64,000 bases of DNA from Kitasatospora sp. SolWspMP-SS2h (GCF_003259315.1 NZ_QLLT01000003.1:233356-297355); one strand, 5' to 3'. Shown: positions 51,038-59,916, numbered from the stretch's first letter. Notes: generated by a model from the letters alone, not told the origin. Made by a program: numbers and translations.

Positions 51038-51058
51038 GCCCCGGGCCGGGCCCGGGGC
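51038..51058 (+). terminator. Hairpin after the GNAT gene
   Basis: GCCCCGGGCC-g-GGCCCGGGGC is a perfect inverted repeat that can form an 8-9 bp stem with a small loop. It lies eight bases after the GNAT stop codon and may end, or weaken, the dhb operon transcript before the amidohydrolase gene. Confidence 0.6.
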
Positions 51059-51110
51059 GCGTACGGTCGGAGCGGTGTCCCGCGGGCGCGGCGGGCGGAG
51101 AGGGGTCCCG

Positions 51111-52010
51111 ATGGGTCCGGCGCGGACGGGGTGCGACCCGGAGGCCGCCGAAGTGCGGCGGTTCTGGGGCGGGTTGGGGCTGCCCGGGCTGATCGACGTG
51201 CACACGCACTTCATGCCGGAGCGGGTGCTGCGGAAGGTCTGGGCGTACTTCGACGCCCACGGGCCGCTGATCGGCGCCCGCGGCTGGCCGATCACCTACC
51301 GCCGCGCGGAGGACGAACGCACCGCGCTGCTGCGGGAGTTCGGGGTCCGGGCGTTCACCTCGCTGCTGTACCCGCACAAGCCGGGCATGGCGGGCTGGCT
51401 GAACGGCTGGGCGGCGGAGTTCGCGGGGCGCACGCCCGACTGCCTGCACACCGCGACGCTGTACCCGGAGCCGGGCGTGGCGGGGTACGTCCGGGAGGCG
51501 CTGGAGGCCGGGGCGCGGGTGTTCAAGGCGCACGTGCAGGTCGGCGGCTACGACCCGGCCGACGCGCGGCTGGACGCCGCGTGGGGCCTGCTCGCGGAGG
51601 CCGGCACGCCGGTGGTGGTCCACTGCGGTTCGGGCCCGGCGCCCGGCGCGCACACCGGGCCGGAGCCGGTCGCCCGGGTGCTGGCCCGGCACCCCCGGCT
51701 GACCCTGGTGGTCGCCCACCTGGGGATGCCCGAGTACCGGGAGTTCCTCGACCTGGCCGACCGCCACGAGCGCGTCCACCTGGACACCACCATGGCGTTC
51801 ACCGACTTCACCGAGGACCTGATGCCCTTCCCCCGCGGGCTGCTGCCCCGCCTCGCCGGCCTCGGCGACCGCGTCCTGCTCGGCACCGACTTCCCCAACA
51901 TCCCCTACCCGTACCTGCACCAGCTCCGCGCCCTGGAGCGCCTCGGCCTGGGCGCCGCCTGGCTGCGCGCGGTCTGCCACGACAACGCGGCCCGGCTGTT
52001 CGGCCGGTGA
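51111..52010 (+). CDS. Amidohydrolase family 2 protein
   Basis: A 299-residue TIM-barrel metal-dependent hydrolase. The N-terminal metal motif is IDVHTHFMPE, further ligand candidates are FKAHVQVGG, VVHCGSGPAP and VVAHLGMPEY, and the terminal Asp is in LLGTDFPNIPY. The family includes decarboxylases such as ACMSD and gamma-resorcylate decarboxylase as well as amidohydrolases, so it could act on dihydroxybenzoate-like compounds. ATG 51111 is supported by GGAGAGGGG; the frame opens 12 codons earlier. A hairpin separates it from the dhb operon. Confidence 0.8.
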   Translation: MGPARTGCDPEAAEVRRFWGGLGLPGLIDVHTHFMPERVLRKVWAYFDAHGPLIGARGWPITYRRAEDERTALLREFGVRAFTSLLYPHKPGMAGWLNGWAAEFAGRTPDCLHTATLYPEPGVAGYVREALEAGARVFKAHVQVGGYDPADARLDAAWGLLAEAGTPVVVHCGSGPAPGAHTGPEPVARVLARHPRLTLVVAHLGMPEYREFLDLADRHERVHLDTTMAFTDFTEDLMPFPRGLLPRLAGLGDRVLLGTDFPNIPYPYLHQLRALERLGLGAAWLRAVCHDNAARLFGR

Positions 52011-52029
52011 GACGGCGGCCGGGGCGGGA

Positions 52030-52884
52030 ATGAACGGCGGGGCGGGGGCGCTGCGGGCCGGTATGGATCTCTCGCTGCCGCCCGTCGCCCCCGTCCCCTC
52101 GCCGTCCGGGGGCCTGACCCGGCACGGCGTCAGTTACGCGCTGCGCACCGGCTTCCGGCCGCTGCTGCTGGACCTGCACGTGCCGGCCGGGGCGGGGCCG
52201 TTCCCGGTGGTGGTGTGGCTGCACGGCGGCGCGTTCCGGGCCGGCGACCGCCGCTACCTGCCGGACACGGTGCGGCCCGGCGCGGTGTTCGAGGCGCTGG
52301 TGGCGGCGGGCGTCGCGGTCGCGACGGTCGACTACCGGCTCTCCGGCGAGGCCGTCTTCCCGGCCCAGCTGGACGACGTGACGGCCGCGTTGGGCTACCT
52401 GCGGGCGTACGCCGGGGAGTTGGGGCTGGACGTCGACCGGCTCGGGGTGTGGGGCGAGTCCGCGGGCGCGACGCTGGGGGCGCTGGCGGCGCTCACCACG
52501 GACGCGGTGGCGGCCGCGGTCTGCTGGTACCCGCCCACCGACCTGGCCGCCCTCGGCCACGACGGGCCGGACTCCCCGATCACCCGGCTGCTGGGCGGCC
52601 CGGCCGCCGAGCTGCCGGAGGCGGCCGCACTGGCCAGCCCGGCCCGGCGGGTCGGGCCGGGCGCGCCGCCGTTCCTGCTGGTGCACGGGGTGCGGGACGA
52701 GCAGGTGCCGTTCGCCCAGTCCGAGGCGCTGCACGAGCGGCTGCGCGCGGCGGGCGCCCGCTCGGTGCTGGTGCCGGTCGAGGGCGCCGGGCACTGCTTC
52801 ACCGGGTACCCGGACGTGCCGGGCCTGGTCGCGCAGGCGGTGGCGTTCCTGTCCCGCGAGCTGGCCGCCCGCCCCGCGGGCTGA
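52030..52884 (+). CDS. Alpha/beta hydrolase (carboxylesterase-like)
   Basis: A 284-residue esterase. The oxyanion motif is WLHGGAFRAGD, the nucleophile elbow is WGESAGAT, the acid is in VHGVRDEQVPF, and the histidine in EGAGHCFTGYPD. It resembles BD-FAE/acetyl-esterase type enzymes. It follows the amidohydrolase by 19 bases. In a catechol-siderophore locus an intracellular esterase could open an ester-linked ferric siderophore to release iron, but nothing in the sequence proves that. Start ATG 52030 or the internal ATG 52063 (MDLSLPP). Confidence 0.78.
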   Translation: MNGGAGALRAGMDLSLPPVAPVPSPSGGLTRHGVSYALRTGFRPLLLDLHVPAGAGPFPVVVWLHGGAFRAGDRRYLPDTVRPGAVFEALVAAGVAVATVDYRLSGEAVFPAQLDDVTAALGYLRAYAGELGLDVDRLGVWGESAGATLGALAALTTDAVAAAVCWYPPTDLAALGHDGPDSPITRLLGGPAAELPEAAALASPARRVGPGAPPFLLVHGVRDEQVPFAQSEALHERLRAAGARSVLVPVEGAGHCFTGYPDVPGLVAQAVAFLSRELAARPAG

Positions 52885-52942
52885 GCGGGCGCGGGGCGGT
52901 CCGGGGCGGGTCCGGGGCGAGGCGGGCGGTGGCGGTGCCGGC

Positions 52943-54028
52943 TCAGGCGGTGCGCCGCCACTGTCGGACGATCAGCCAGAGCAGGTAGCCGCCGCCGACC
53001 ACGCCGGTCAGCACGCCGACCGGCAGCTGGGTGGGGGCGAGCAGCCGCTGCGCGGCCAGGTCGGAGAGGGCCAGCAGCAGGGCGCCCAGCAGGGCCGAGC
53101 CGAGCAGGTTGGGGCCGGTGGCGCGGGTGAGGCGGCGGACGGCCTGCGGGGCCATCAGCGCGACGAACGGGACCGGCCCGGCGGCGGCGGTCGCCGCGGC
53201 GGTGAGCGCGACGCCGATCAGCACCAGCCAGGCCTGGACGGCCTCGGTGCGCACGCCCAGCGAGGCGGCGGTGTCGTCGCCCATCTCCAGCATCCGCAGC
53301 GGGCGGCCGAGCAGCACCGCGGCGGGCAGCAGGACCAGCAGGGCGAGCGCCATCGGCGTGCAGTGCTCCCAGCCGCGGGCGTTGAGGCTGCCGGTGAGCC
53401 AGACCGCGGCGCTCTGGGCGTCGCTGAACGAGGCCCGGGCGATCAGGTAGGCGTTGAGCGAGGCGAGCAGCGAGGAGACGCCGATGCCGACCAGGACCAG
53501 CCGGTAGCCCTGGGTGCCGCCGCGCCGGGCCAGCAGGTAGACCAGCACCGAGGTGGCCAGCCCGCCGGCCACCGCCCCGCCGGCGACGGTGGCCGCGCCG
53601 CCGCCGATCAGCAGGATGACGACGAGCGCGCCGGTCGCCGAGCCGACGGTGAAGCCGATGACGTCGGGGCTGCCCAGCGGGTTGCGGGCCAGGGTCTGGA
53701 ACAGTGACCCGGCGAGCCCGAGCGCCGCGCCGACCAGCAGCGCGGTGAGCAGCCGGGGCAGCCGCACCTCCATGACGATGTAGCGGTCGGCGCGCCGTCC
53801 GCCGCCGCCGAGGACGTCGAGCACGTCCCGGACCGGCAGCGGGTAGTCGCCGGCGGTGAGGGTCCACGCGGCGGTGCCGAGCAGGGCGAGCAGCAGCAGT
53901 CCGGCCACCAGGGTGGCGCGCGGGTGCCAGCGCAGCGAGCGCCCGCCGGGCAGCGGCAGCGACCGGATCGGCAGCGGGCGGGCCGGGGGCGTGGCGGGCG
54001 GGGCGTCGACGACGGGGGTGGGGTTCAC
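52943..54028 (-). CDS. Iron-siderophore ABC permease (FecCD family, FepG-like)
   Basis: A 361-residue permease with about ten helices. Family marks are RLPRLLTALLVGAALGLAGSLFQTLARNPLGSPDVIGF, the cytoplasmic loop LRMLEMGDDTAASLGV, and the C-terminal PVGVLTGVVGGGYLLWLIVRQ. The first about 40 residues are a Pro/Ala-rich cytoplasmic tail. The GTG at 54028 overlaps the stop codon of the partner permease (GTGA), so both subunits are made in equal amounts. It is the last gene of the iron-box operon that begins at 55907. Confidence 0.92.
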   Translation of the reverse strand: MNPTPVVDAPPATPPARPLPIRSLPLPGGRSLRWHPRATLVAGLLLLALLGTAAWTLTAGDYPLPVRDVLDVLGGGGRRADRYIVMEVRLPRLLTALLVGAALGLAGSLFQTLARNPLGSPDVIGFTVGSATGALVVILLIGGGAATVAGGAVAGGLATSVLVYLLARRGGTQGYRLVLVGIGVSSLLASLNAYLIARASFSDAQSAAVWLTGSLNARGWEHCTPMALALLVLLPAAVLLGRPLRMLEMGDDTAASLGVRTEAVQAWLVLIGVALTAAATAAAGPVPFVALMAPQAVRRLTRATGPNLLGSALLGALLLALSDLAAQRLLAPTQLPVGVLTGVVGGGYLLWLIVRQWRRTA

Positions 54029-55077
54029 AGGCGAGCGATCCTCCGGCCGCGCACCAGCGCGATGAAGAGCGGGGCGCCGAGGAAGGCGGTGACCACGCCG
54101 ACCTGGAGTTCGGCGGGGCGGAGCAGGAGCCGGCCGAGGACGTCGGAGGCGAGCAGCAGGACGGGGGCGAGGGCCGCCGAGAGCAGCATGATCCAGCGCT
54201 GGTCGGGGCCGCAGAGGCGGCGGGCCAGGTGCGGGACGGCGAGGCCGACGAAGGCGATCGGGCCGACGGCGGCGGTGGCGGCGCCGCACAGCAGGGTGAT
54301 GGCGAGCAGGCTGAGGGCGCGGGTGCGGCCGGGGTGGGCGCCGAGGGCGTGGCCGGTGTCGTCGCCGAGGGCGAGCGCGTTGAGCGGGCGGCCGAGCAGC
54401 AGCGCGAGCACCCCGCCGACCAGCAGGAACGGCAGTACCTGGCCGACGGCGGCGGAGTCGACGCCGGCGAAGGTGCCGATCTGCCAGTAGCGGAAGCGGT
54501 TGAGGGTGAGCGGGTCGAGCAGCACCAGGGCGTTGACGAAGGCGGTGAGCACGGCGGTGACGGCGGTGCCGGCCAGGGCGAGCCGGGCGGGGGTGGCGGA
54601 GGCCCGGCCGCTGCCGCCGAGGAGCTGCACGACGAACGCGGCGACGGCGGCGCCGAGCAGCGCGAACCAGACGAAGGCGTGGAAGGTGCGCAGGTCGAAC
54701 AGGGCGGTGCCGGCGGCGACGGCGGCCGCGGCGCCGCCGTTGATGCCGAGCAGGCCGGGGTCGGCGAGCGGGTTGCGGGTGAGGGCCTGCATCATCGCGC
54801 CGGAGATGCCGAGCGCCGCGCCGACGGTGATGCCGAGCAGGGTGCGCGGGATGCGCGAGTGGTGGACGACGATCCAGTCCTCGCCGGTCGGGTCGCGGTG
54901 CAGCAGGACGTGCAGCACCTGCCCGGGGGCGATGGCGCGGGCGCCGACGCCCAGCGAGAGGACGGCCAGGACGGCGAGCAGGGCGAGGGCGCCGAACAGC
55001 CACGCGGTGCGGCGGGCGGCGGTGGTGGCGGCGCGGCGGGGCTTGGCGACCGGCCGGGCGGAGACGTGCGTGCTCAT
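54025..55077 (-). CDS. Iron-siderophore ABC permease (FecCD family, FepD-like)
   Basis: A 350-residue permease with the FecCD motifs SRIPRTLLGITVGAALGISGAMMQALTRNPLADPGLLGINGGA and, in the coupling loop, LNALALGDDTGHALGAHPGRTR. It ends with LQVGVVTAFLGAPLFIALV. It pairs with the downstream permease and the ATPase on the plus strand to import the ferric siderophore. The ATG at 55077 overlaps the stop of the siderophore-interacting protein gene (ATGA). No binding-protein gene is present beside it, although one is needed for such importers. Confidence 0.92.
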   Translation of the reverse strand: MSTHVSARPVAKPRRAATTAARRTAWLFGALALLAVLAVLSLGVGARAIAPGQVLHVLLHRDPTGEDWIVVHHSRIPRTLLGITVGAALGISGAMMQALTRNPLADPGLLGINGGAAAAVAAGTALFDLRTFHAFVWFALLGAAVAAFVVQLLGGSGRASATPARLALAGTAVTAVLTAFVNALVLLDPLTLNRFRYWQIGTFAGVDSAAVGQVLPFLLVGGVLALLLGRPLNALALGDDTGHALGAHPGRTRALSLLAITLLCGAATAAVGPIAFVGLAVPHLARRLCGPDQRWIMLLSAALAPVLLLASDVLGRLLLRPAELQVGVVTAFLGAPLFIALVRGRRIARL

Positions 55078-55907
55078 GCGTGCGGGGTGTGCTCGTCCTC
55101 GTGGTGGTCGTGGTTGGCGGTGCCGCGCTTCCAGTAGCCGTCGACGTCGACCTGGTCGCGGCCGAGGCCGCGTTCGTTGCGCAGGTGGCGGCGGATCGGG
55201 CGGAGCGTGTGGGCCTCGCCGGCGATCCAGGCGAAGCCCATGCCGGGCGGCAGTTCGGCGGCGCGCACGGCGCGTTCGAGGTGGTCGGTGGTGCCGGGGG
55301 CGGCGGCGCCGCGGTGCAGCCAGACGACGGTGGCGTCGGCGGCGGTGGGGAGGTGCTGCTCGTCCTCGGGGCCGGGGACCTCGGCGAAGGCGAGCACCTT
55401 GACGCCGGCGGGCAGCATCTCCAGCCAGCGGGCGAGCGCGGGCAGCGCGGTCTCGTCGGCGCCGAGCAGGTACCAGTCGTGGACGAAGTCGATCTCCTCG
55501 GAGCCGCGCGGCCCGAACACGCCGAGCTTCATGCCGGGCCGGGCGGCGGCGGCCCAGCCGGAGCCGACGCCGGTGCCGTGCAGCACCATGTCGATGTCGA
55601 GTTCGCGGGCCTCGCGCCGGTACTGGCGGATCGTGTAGTCCCGGGTGATGGGCTCCACGGGGGCGTCCATCCAGGTGTCGTTCTCGACCACGGGCTCGGT
55701 CGGCAGGTCGTGGCCGGGCGCGGCGAAGCAGAGCTTGACGTGGTCGGTGGGGGCCTGTTCGCAGAAGCCGTCGAGGGCGTCGCCGGCGAAGGTGACCCTG
55801 ACCGTGCCGGGGGTGATCCGCTGGACCCGCTTGACGTCCAGCAGGCGGTACTTGAGCGGGTGGCGGACGATCCGCATCCGCGGGGGCACGGTCGTGGTGG
55901 TGGTCAT
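55074..55907 (-). CDS. Siderophore-interacting protein (ferric-siderophore reductase, ViuB family)
   Basis: A 277-residue flavoprotein that reduces the imported ferric siderophore in the cytoplasm to release Fe2+. The FAD-binding motif RDYTIRQYRREARELDIDMVLHG is typical. The NAD(P)H region has YLLGADETALPALARWLEMLP and FAWIAGEAHTLRPIRRHLRNERG. The tail is His-rich (NHDHHEDEHTPH), perhaps metal-binding. The gene lies about 100 bases after an iron box and starts the SIP-FecCD-FecCD operon. Confidence 0.92.
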   Translation of the reverse strand: MTTTTTVPPRMRIVRHPLKYRLLDVKRVQRITPGTVRVTFAGDALDGFCEQAPTDHVKLCFAAPGHDLPTEPVVENDTWMDAPVEPITRDYTIRQYRREARELDIDMVLHGTGVGSGWAAAARPGMKLGVFGPRGSEEIDFVHDWYLLGADETALPALARWLEMLPAGVKVLAFAEVPGPEDEQHLPTAADATVVWLHRGAAAPGTTDHLERAVRAAELPPGMGFAWIAGEAHTLRPIRRHLRNERGLGRDQVDVDGYWKRGTANHDHHEDEHTPHA

Positions 55908-56007
55908 CGGTCAGCCCATTCGATCGGTGGTGGCCGGGGTGCCGCGCGCCGCCGCACCCGTGCCCCCGGCGGGGGCGGAGTGCGGCGGCGACAGCGTGCG
56001 CCTGCGC

Positions 56008-56026
56008 TTAGGCTAGCCTAACCTTC
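56008..56026 (-). promoter_or_regulatory. Iron box upstream of the siderophore-interacting protein gene
   Basis: TTAGGCTAGCCTAACCTTC matches the iron-repressor consensus over most of its 19 bases (TTAGGCTAGCCTAAC is a clean palindromic core). It overlaps the TAA stop codon of the ABC exporter gene, so that operon's end doubles as the next operon's operator. Confidence 0.88.
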
Positions 56027-57756
56027 TCCTCGCGGGAAGGGTGACCCGCCCCCGCCGCCGCGTCCGCTGACAGCCGGTCAGCGACCACCCGCCCGGCGTC
56101 CAGCCGGACCACCCGGGGCAGCCGGGCGATGGTGGCCGGGCGGTGCGCGATGACGATCAGCGTGCAGTCGGCGCGCAGTTCGTCCAGGGCGTGCTCCAGC
56201 CGGGCGGCGGTGACCGGGTCGATGTCCGCGGTGGCCTCGTCCAGCACCAGCACCGCCGGGTCGGCCAGCACCGCGCGCACCACGCCGAGGATCTGCCGCT
56301 CCCCCGCCGACAGCCGGGCGCCGCGCTGCCCGACCTCGGCGTCCGGGCCGCCCAGGCCGTCCAGCCACCGCGTCAGGCCGAGCCGCTCCACCGCCCGTTC
56401 GATCGCCGCCCGGTCGGGCTCGCCGCGCACCAGCGCCAGGTTCTCCGCGACGGTGCCGGTGACCAGCCGCACCTCCTGCGGGACGAGCACGATCCGGCGG
56501 CGCAGCTGCCGCTCGGGCAGCTCGGCCAGCGGGGCGCCGGCGAAGGTCACCCGGCCCGCGTCGGGGGCGTACAGGCCGCACAGCAGCTTGGAGAGCGTGG
56601 TCTTGCCGGAGCCGGTCTCGCCGACCACGCCGGTCCGGCTGCCGGGCGGGAACGCCAGGGTGACGCCGTGCAGGTCGGGGCCGTCCGCGCGGTAGCCGAA
56701 GTCGACGCCCTCGCAGCGCAGTTCGCCGCGCTCGGGCAGGTCGTCGACCTCCTCGGCGGGCGCGGCGGCGGTGGTCGCGGAGAGCAGGTCGAGCAGCCGG
56801 GCCAGGCCGGTGCGGGCGGTGGCGACCTCGCCGACCAGCTGCGAGAGGTCGGTGAACGAATCGAACAGGTTGCGGCTGGCCACCACGAACACCACCACGG
56901 TGGCGACGCCGATCGCGTCCCGGGTGACCAGCCAGCCGCCGACGGCGAGCAGGGCGACCAGCGCCAGGCCCTCGACCAGGCTGACCAGGTCGATCCGGTT
57001 CTCCACCCGCAGCGCCCGCCGGGCCGCCCGCACCGCGTGCCGGTTCTCCCGGTCGAAGCGCCGGGTCCAGCCGGTCAGGCCGCGCGAGGTCTGGAGCGCC
57101 TCGCGGGCGGTCAGCGTCTCGGTGAAGGTGGCCGCGACGGTGGCCTCGGCGCTCGCCTTGCCGCCGAACGCCGCCGCCGCGTCGCGCTGGAACCAGCGGG
57201 TCACCAGCAGGGTGGGCGGCAGGAACACCACCAGCTGGACCAGCAGCAGCTGCCAGGAGTACCCGGCCAGCACGGCCAGCGTGAAGCCGAGGGTGGCCAG
57301 CGCGGAGACCAGGTTGCGCAGGTGCAGCCGGACGAACGCGGCCAGCGCGGCCACCTCGCCGGTGGCCCGGCGCAGCAGGTCGCCGCTACGGTGGGTCTCC
57401 AGGAAGCGCAGCGGCGCGGTGGCCAGGTTCTCCACCGCCTGCTCGCGCAGGGTGCGCACCACGTCCTCGCCGCTGCGGATCAGCAGCAGCTCGCCGACCC
57501 GGGCCAGCACCAGTTGGACGGCGGCGAGCCCGGCGAGCAGGGCGACGGCCAGGCCGAGCCCGCCCCGGTCCCGGTGGAACAGCGCGGCGGTGGCCAGGCC
57601 CACCAGCGGGGCGACCGCCACCAGCGCGGCGGAGTCGGCGAGTCCGACGCCGAGCGCGACGGCGAGCCGGACCCGGTGCGGGCGCAGGTAGGGCAGGGCG
57701 CGGCGCAGCACACCGCGCTCGTCGGCCTCCTCGCGCAGCAGCGGCTGATCAGCCAC
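56008..57756 (-). CDS. ABC exporter half-transporter 2 (membrane + ATPase)
   Basis: A 582-residue type IV ABC half-transporter: six helices (about 30-310) and an ATPase domain (about 345-565). Walker A is GETGSGKTT, the signature reads LSAGERQ (usually LSGGQ), Walker B is LVLDEATADID with its catalytic Glu, and the H-loop is IAHRP. It probably forms a heterodimer with the protein encoded just upstream and exports the siderophore or a precursor. GTG 57756 is supported by GGAGG six bases upstream and overlaps the partner gene by eight bases. The longer open frame upstream is not used, as it runs through the partner. Confidence 0.87.
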   Translation of the reverse strand: MADQPLLREEADERGVLRRALPYLRPHRVRLAVALGVGLADSAALVAVAPLVGLATAALFHRDRGGLGLAVALLAGLAAVQLVLARVGELLLIRSGEDVVRTLREQAVENLATAPLRFLETHRSGDLLRRATGEVAALAAFVRLHLRNLVSALATLGFTLAVLAGYSWQLLLVQLVVFLPPTLLVTRWFQRDAAAAFGGKASAEATVAATFTETLTAREALQTSRGLTGWTRRFDRENRHAVRAARRALRVENRIDLVSLVEGLALVALLAVGGWLVTRDAIGVATVVVFVVASRNLFDSFTDLSQLVGEVATARTGLARLLDLLSATTAAAPAEEVDDLPERGELRCEGVDFGYRADGPDLHGVTLAFPPGSRTGVVGETGSGKTTLSKLLCGLYAPDAGRVTFAGAPLAELPERQLRRRIVLVPQEVRLVTGTVAENLALVRGEPDRAAIERAVERLGLTRWLDGLGGPDAEVGQRGARLSAGERQILGVVRAVLADPAVLVLDEATADIDPVTAARLEHALDELRADCTLIVIAHRPATIARLPRVVRLDAGRVVADRLSADAAAGAGHPSREEKVRLA

Positions 57757-59824
57757 GGGTGGCCTCCACGAGGTTCGGTGACACGCCGTCGGTGCCGGTC
57801 GGGCCGGCGGTGCCGGACGGGGCAGCGATCCCGGACGGGTCGGGTTCGCGGGGCGGGCCGCCGGTCCCGGACGGGTCGGGGTCGCCGGACGGGGCGGGGT
57901 CGCCGGACGGGGCGCCGGTCCGGGGGGCGTGGAGTTCGACCACCCGGTCGGCGGCGGCCAGCACGGCGGCGCGGTGGGTGGCGAACAGCAGGGTGCGGCG
58001 GCCATCGGCCCAGGCGCGCAGCCGCTCCAGGACCAGGGCCTCGGTGGCGGTGTCGAGCGCGGAGGTGGCGTCGTCGAGCAGCAGCACGGCGGGGTCGCCG
58101 AGCAGCGCGCGGGCGAGGGCCAGGCGCTGGACCTGGCCGCCGGACAGCGCGGTGCCGCCCTCGCCGAGTTCGGTGGCGTAGCCGTCGGGCATGGCGGCGA
58201 GCTGGTCGTGCAGCCCGGCGGTGCGGCAGGCCCGTTCGAGCGCCTCCGGCGGGAGGTCGCGGCCCAGGCGCAGGTTGTCGGCGACGGTGCCGGAGAGCAG
58301 CACCGGCCGCTGGGCGACGTAGGCGATCCGGGCCCGGACCTCGTCCAGGCGGGCGGCGCGCAGGTCGGTGCCGCCGTAGCGGACGGTGCCCTCGTCGGGG
58401 TCGTCGAGGCGGACGCCGAGCCGCAGCAGGGTGCTCTTGCCCGCGCCGGTGGCGCCGTGCAGAGCGACGAACTCGCCCGGGGCGACGGCCAGTTCGACCG
58501 GCCCGAGGACGGTCTTGCCGTCCCGCCGGGCGAGTACCCCGGTGAACTCCAGCGCGCCCGCCGCCGGCAGCTCCACCGGCTCGGCCGGGTCGGTGACGCC
58601 CGCGCCGATGGACAGCGCCTCGTCGATCCGGGCGGCGGCCACGTCGGCCTGGCCGCGTTCGAGCAGCCGGTCGACCAGGACCCGGGTGGCGAGGGTGACG
58701 ATGGCCATCCAGCTGGTGAAGGCGACCAGTCCGCCGACGGTCAGGTGCCCGTCCAGCACGGCGAGGCCGCCGAGGCCGACCCCGGCGGCGACGGCCAGCC
58801 GCGGCACCAGCGGGGCGACGGCGGCCCAGCCGGCCTCGATCCGGGCGGCGGTGACGGTGCGCCGGGTGACCTCGGCGCTGGCGGTGTGGTGCCGGTCGAC
58901 CAGCGGGCGGTGGCCGCCGGTGCCGCGCAGGCCGGTGCCGAGCTGGAGCAGGTCGGCGACGGCGTCGGCCCGGCGGCCGTGGGCGGCGGCCAGGTCGGCG
59001 GAGGCGGCGGCGAACCGGCGCGGGTAGTACAGGTTGACCCAGACCAGGAACGGCAGGGTGGCCAGGGTGACCAGCAGCAGGCTCAGGTCGAGCGCGCCGA
59101 TCGCGGGCAGCACGGTGAGGAAGGTGGTGCCGAGCACCACCCAGATCGCCAGGCCGTGCACCCACTCGCGGACCAGGTCGGTGTCCCGGGTGGCGCGCAT
59201 CGCCAGGTCGCCGTGGCCGCGCGCGGCGAGCGCGGCCCGGTCCAGGCCGGCCAGGTGGCGCAGCAGCCGCCCGCGCAGGTCGGCGCCGACCTTGGCGTCC
59301 GCGTACCCGGCCCAGTACTGCCAGCCGTACAGGCCGGCGAACTGGACCAGCGCGGCGAGCGCGGTGGCGGCCGCCCAGCGCAGCAGGGCGCCGCTGTCGT
59401 GCTTCTCCAGGCCGTCGTCCAGCGCCTTCTGCACGCACCACGGGACGGCGAGCAGGGCGAGCTGGCGGATCGCGGCGGCGGTCATCGCGGCGGCGACGGT
59501 GGCCCGGTGCGGGCGCAGCGCGCCGCGCAGCAGGGCCTTGGCCCGGCGGCGGCGCTCGGCGGAGAGCGCGGTGGGCGGCAGGTCCTCGTCGGCGAGGTCG
59601 TCGGGGGTGAGGCCGTCCGGGGCGGGACCGGTCGGCGCGGGACCGGTCGGCGCGGGACCGGTCGGCGCGGGACCGTCGGGGGTGCGGCCGTCGGGGGTGG
59701 GGCCGTCGCCGTCGGGTTCCCCGGGGGTGCGGCCGTCGACGGCGGTGGGGTCGGGGCCGGCGGGGTCGCCGTCGGGCGGGCCGGCGGCGGGGGCTGGCTG
59801 GTGGGTGCTCACGGCGTTGGCCAT
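57749..59824 (-). CDS. ABC exporter half-transporter 1 (membrane + ATPase)
   Basis: A 691-residue half-transporter. A long disordered N-terminus (about 1-95) contains PTGPA repeats. Six helices follow (about 105-400), then an ATPase domain with Walker A GATGAGKST, signature LSGGQ, and Walker B LLLDDATSALD in which Asp replaces the catalytic Glu; the H-loop is FATHR. Another low-complexity tail (Asp-Pro-Ser-Gly) ends the protein. The partner carries the degenerate signature, so the pair should be an asymmetric heterodimer with one weak site. Start ATG 59824 lacks a good ribosome site; GTG 59812 is the alternative. Confidence 0.85.
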   Translation of the reverse strand: MANAVSTHQPAPAAGPPDGDPAGPDPTAVDGRTPGEPDGDGPTPDGRTPDGPAPTGPAPTGPAPTGPAPDGLTPDDLADEDLPPTALSAERRRRAKALLRGALRPHRATVAAAMTAAAIRQLALLAVPWCVQKALDDGLEKHDSGALLRWAAATALAALVQFAGLYGWQYWAGYADAKVGADLRGRLLRHLAGLDRAALAARGHGDLAMRATRDTDLVREWVHGLAIWVVLGTTFLTVLPAIGALDLSLLLVTLATLPFLVWVNLYYPRRFAAASADLAAAHGRRADAVADLLQLGTGLRGTGGHRPLVDRHHTASAEVTRRTVTAARIEAGWAAVAPLVPRLAVAAGVGLGGLAVLDGHLTVGGLVAFTSWMAIVTLATRVLVDRLLERGQADVAAARIDEALSIGAGVTDPAEPVELPAAGALEFTGVLARRDGKTVLGPVELAVAPGEFVALHGATGAGKSTLLRLGVRLDDPDEGTVRYGGTDLRAARLDEVRARIAYVAQRPVLLSGTVADNLRLGRDLPPEALERACRTAGLHDQLAAMPDGYATELGEGGTALSGGQVQRLALARALLGDPAVLLLDDATSALDTATEALVLERLRAWADGRRTLLFATHRAAVLAAADRVVELHAPRTGAPSGDPAPSGDPDPSGTGGPPREPDPSGIAAPSGTAGPTGTDGVSPNLVEATRG
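59622..59666. repeat. Three tandem copies of a 15-bp unit in an exporter gene
   Basis: Copies of gcgggaccggtcggc at 59622-59636, 59637-59651 and 59652-59666, followed by a partial copy. In frame, they encode the PTGPA repeats in the N-terminal tail of half-transporter 1. Confidence 0.85.
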
Positions 59825-59916
59825 CCGTCGGGTAGCGGGTTCGCGGGGCGCGGCGGAGGGGGCGGCCCGGGTGGGCGGGCCGCCCCCTCGCGGCGGGCTG
59901 CTGGCGGGAGGGGAGG

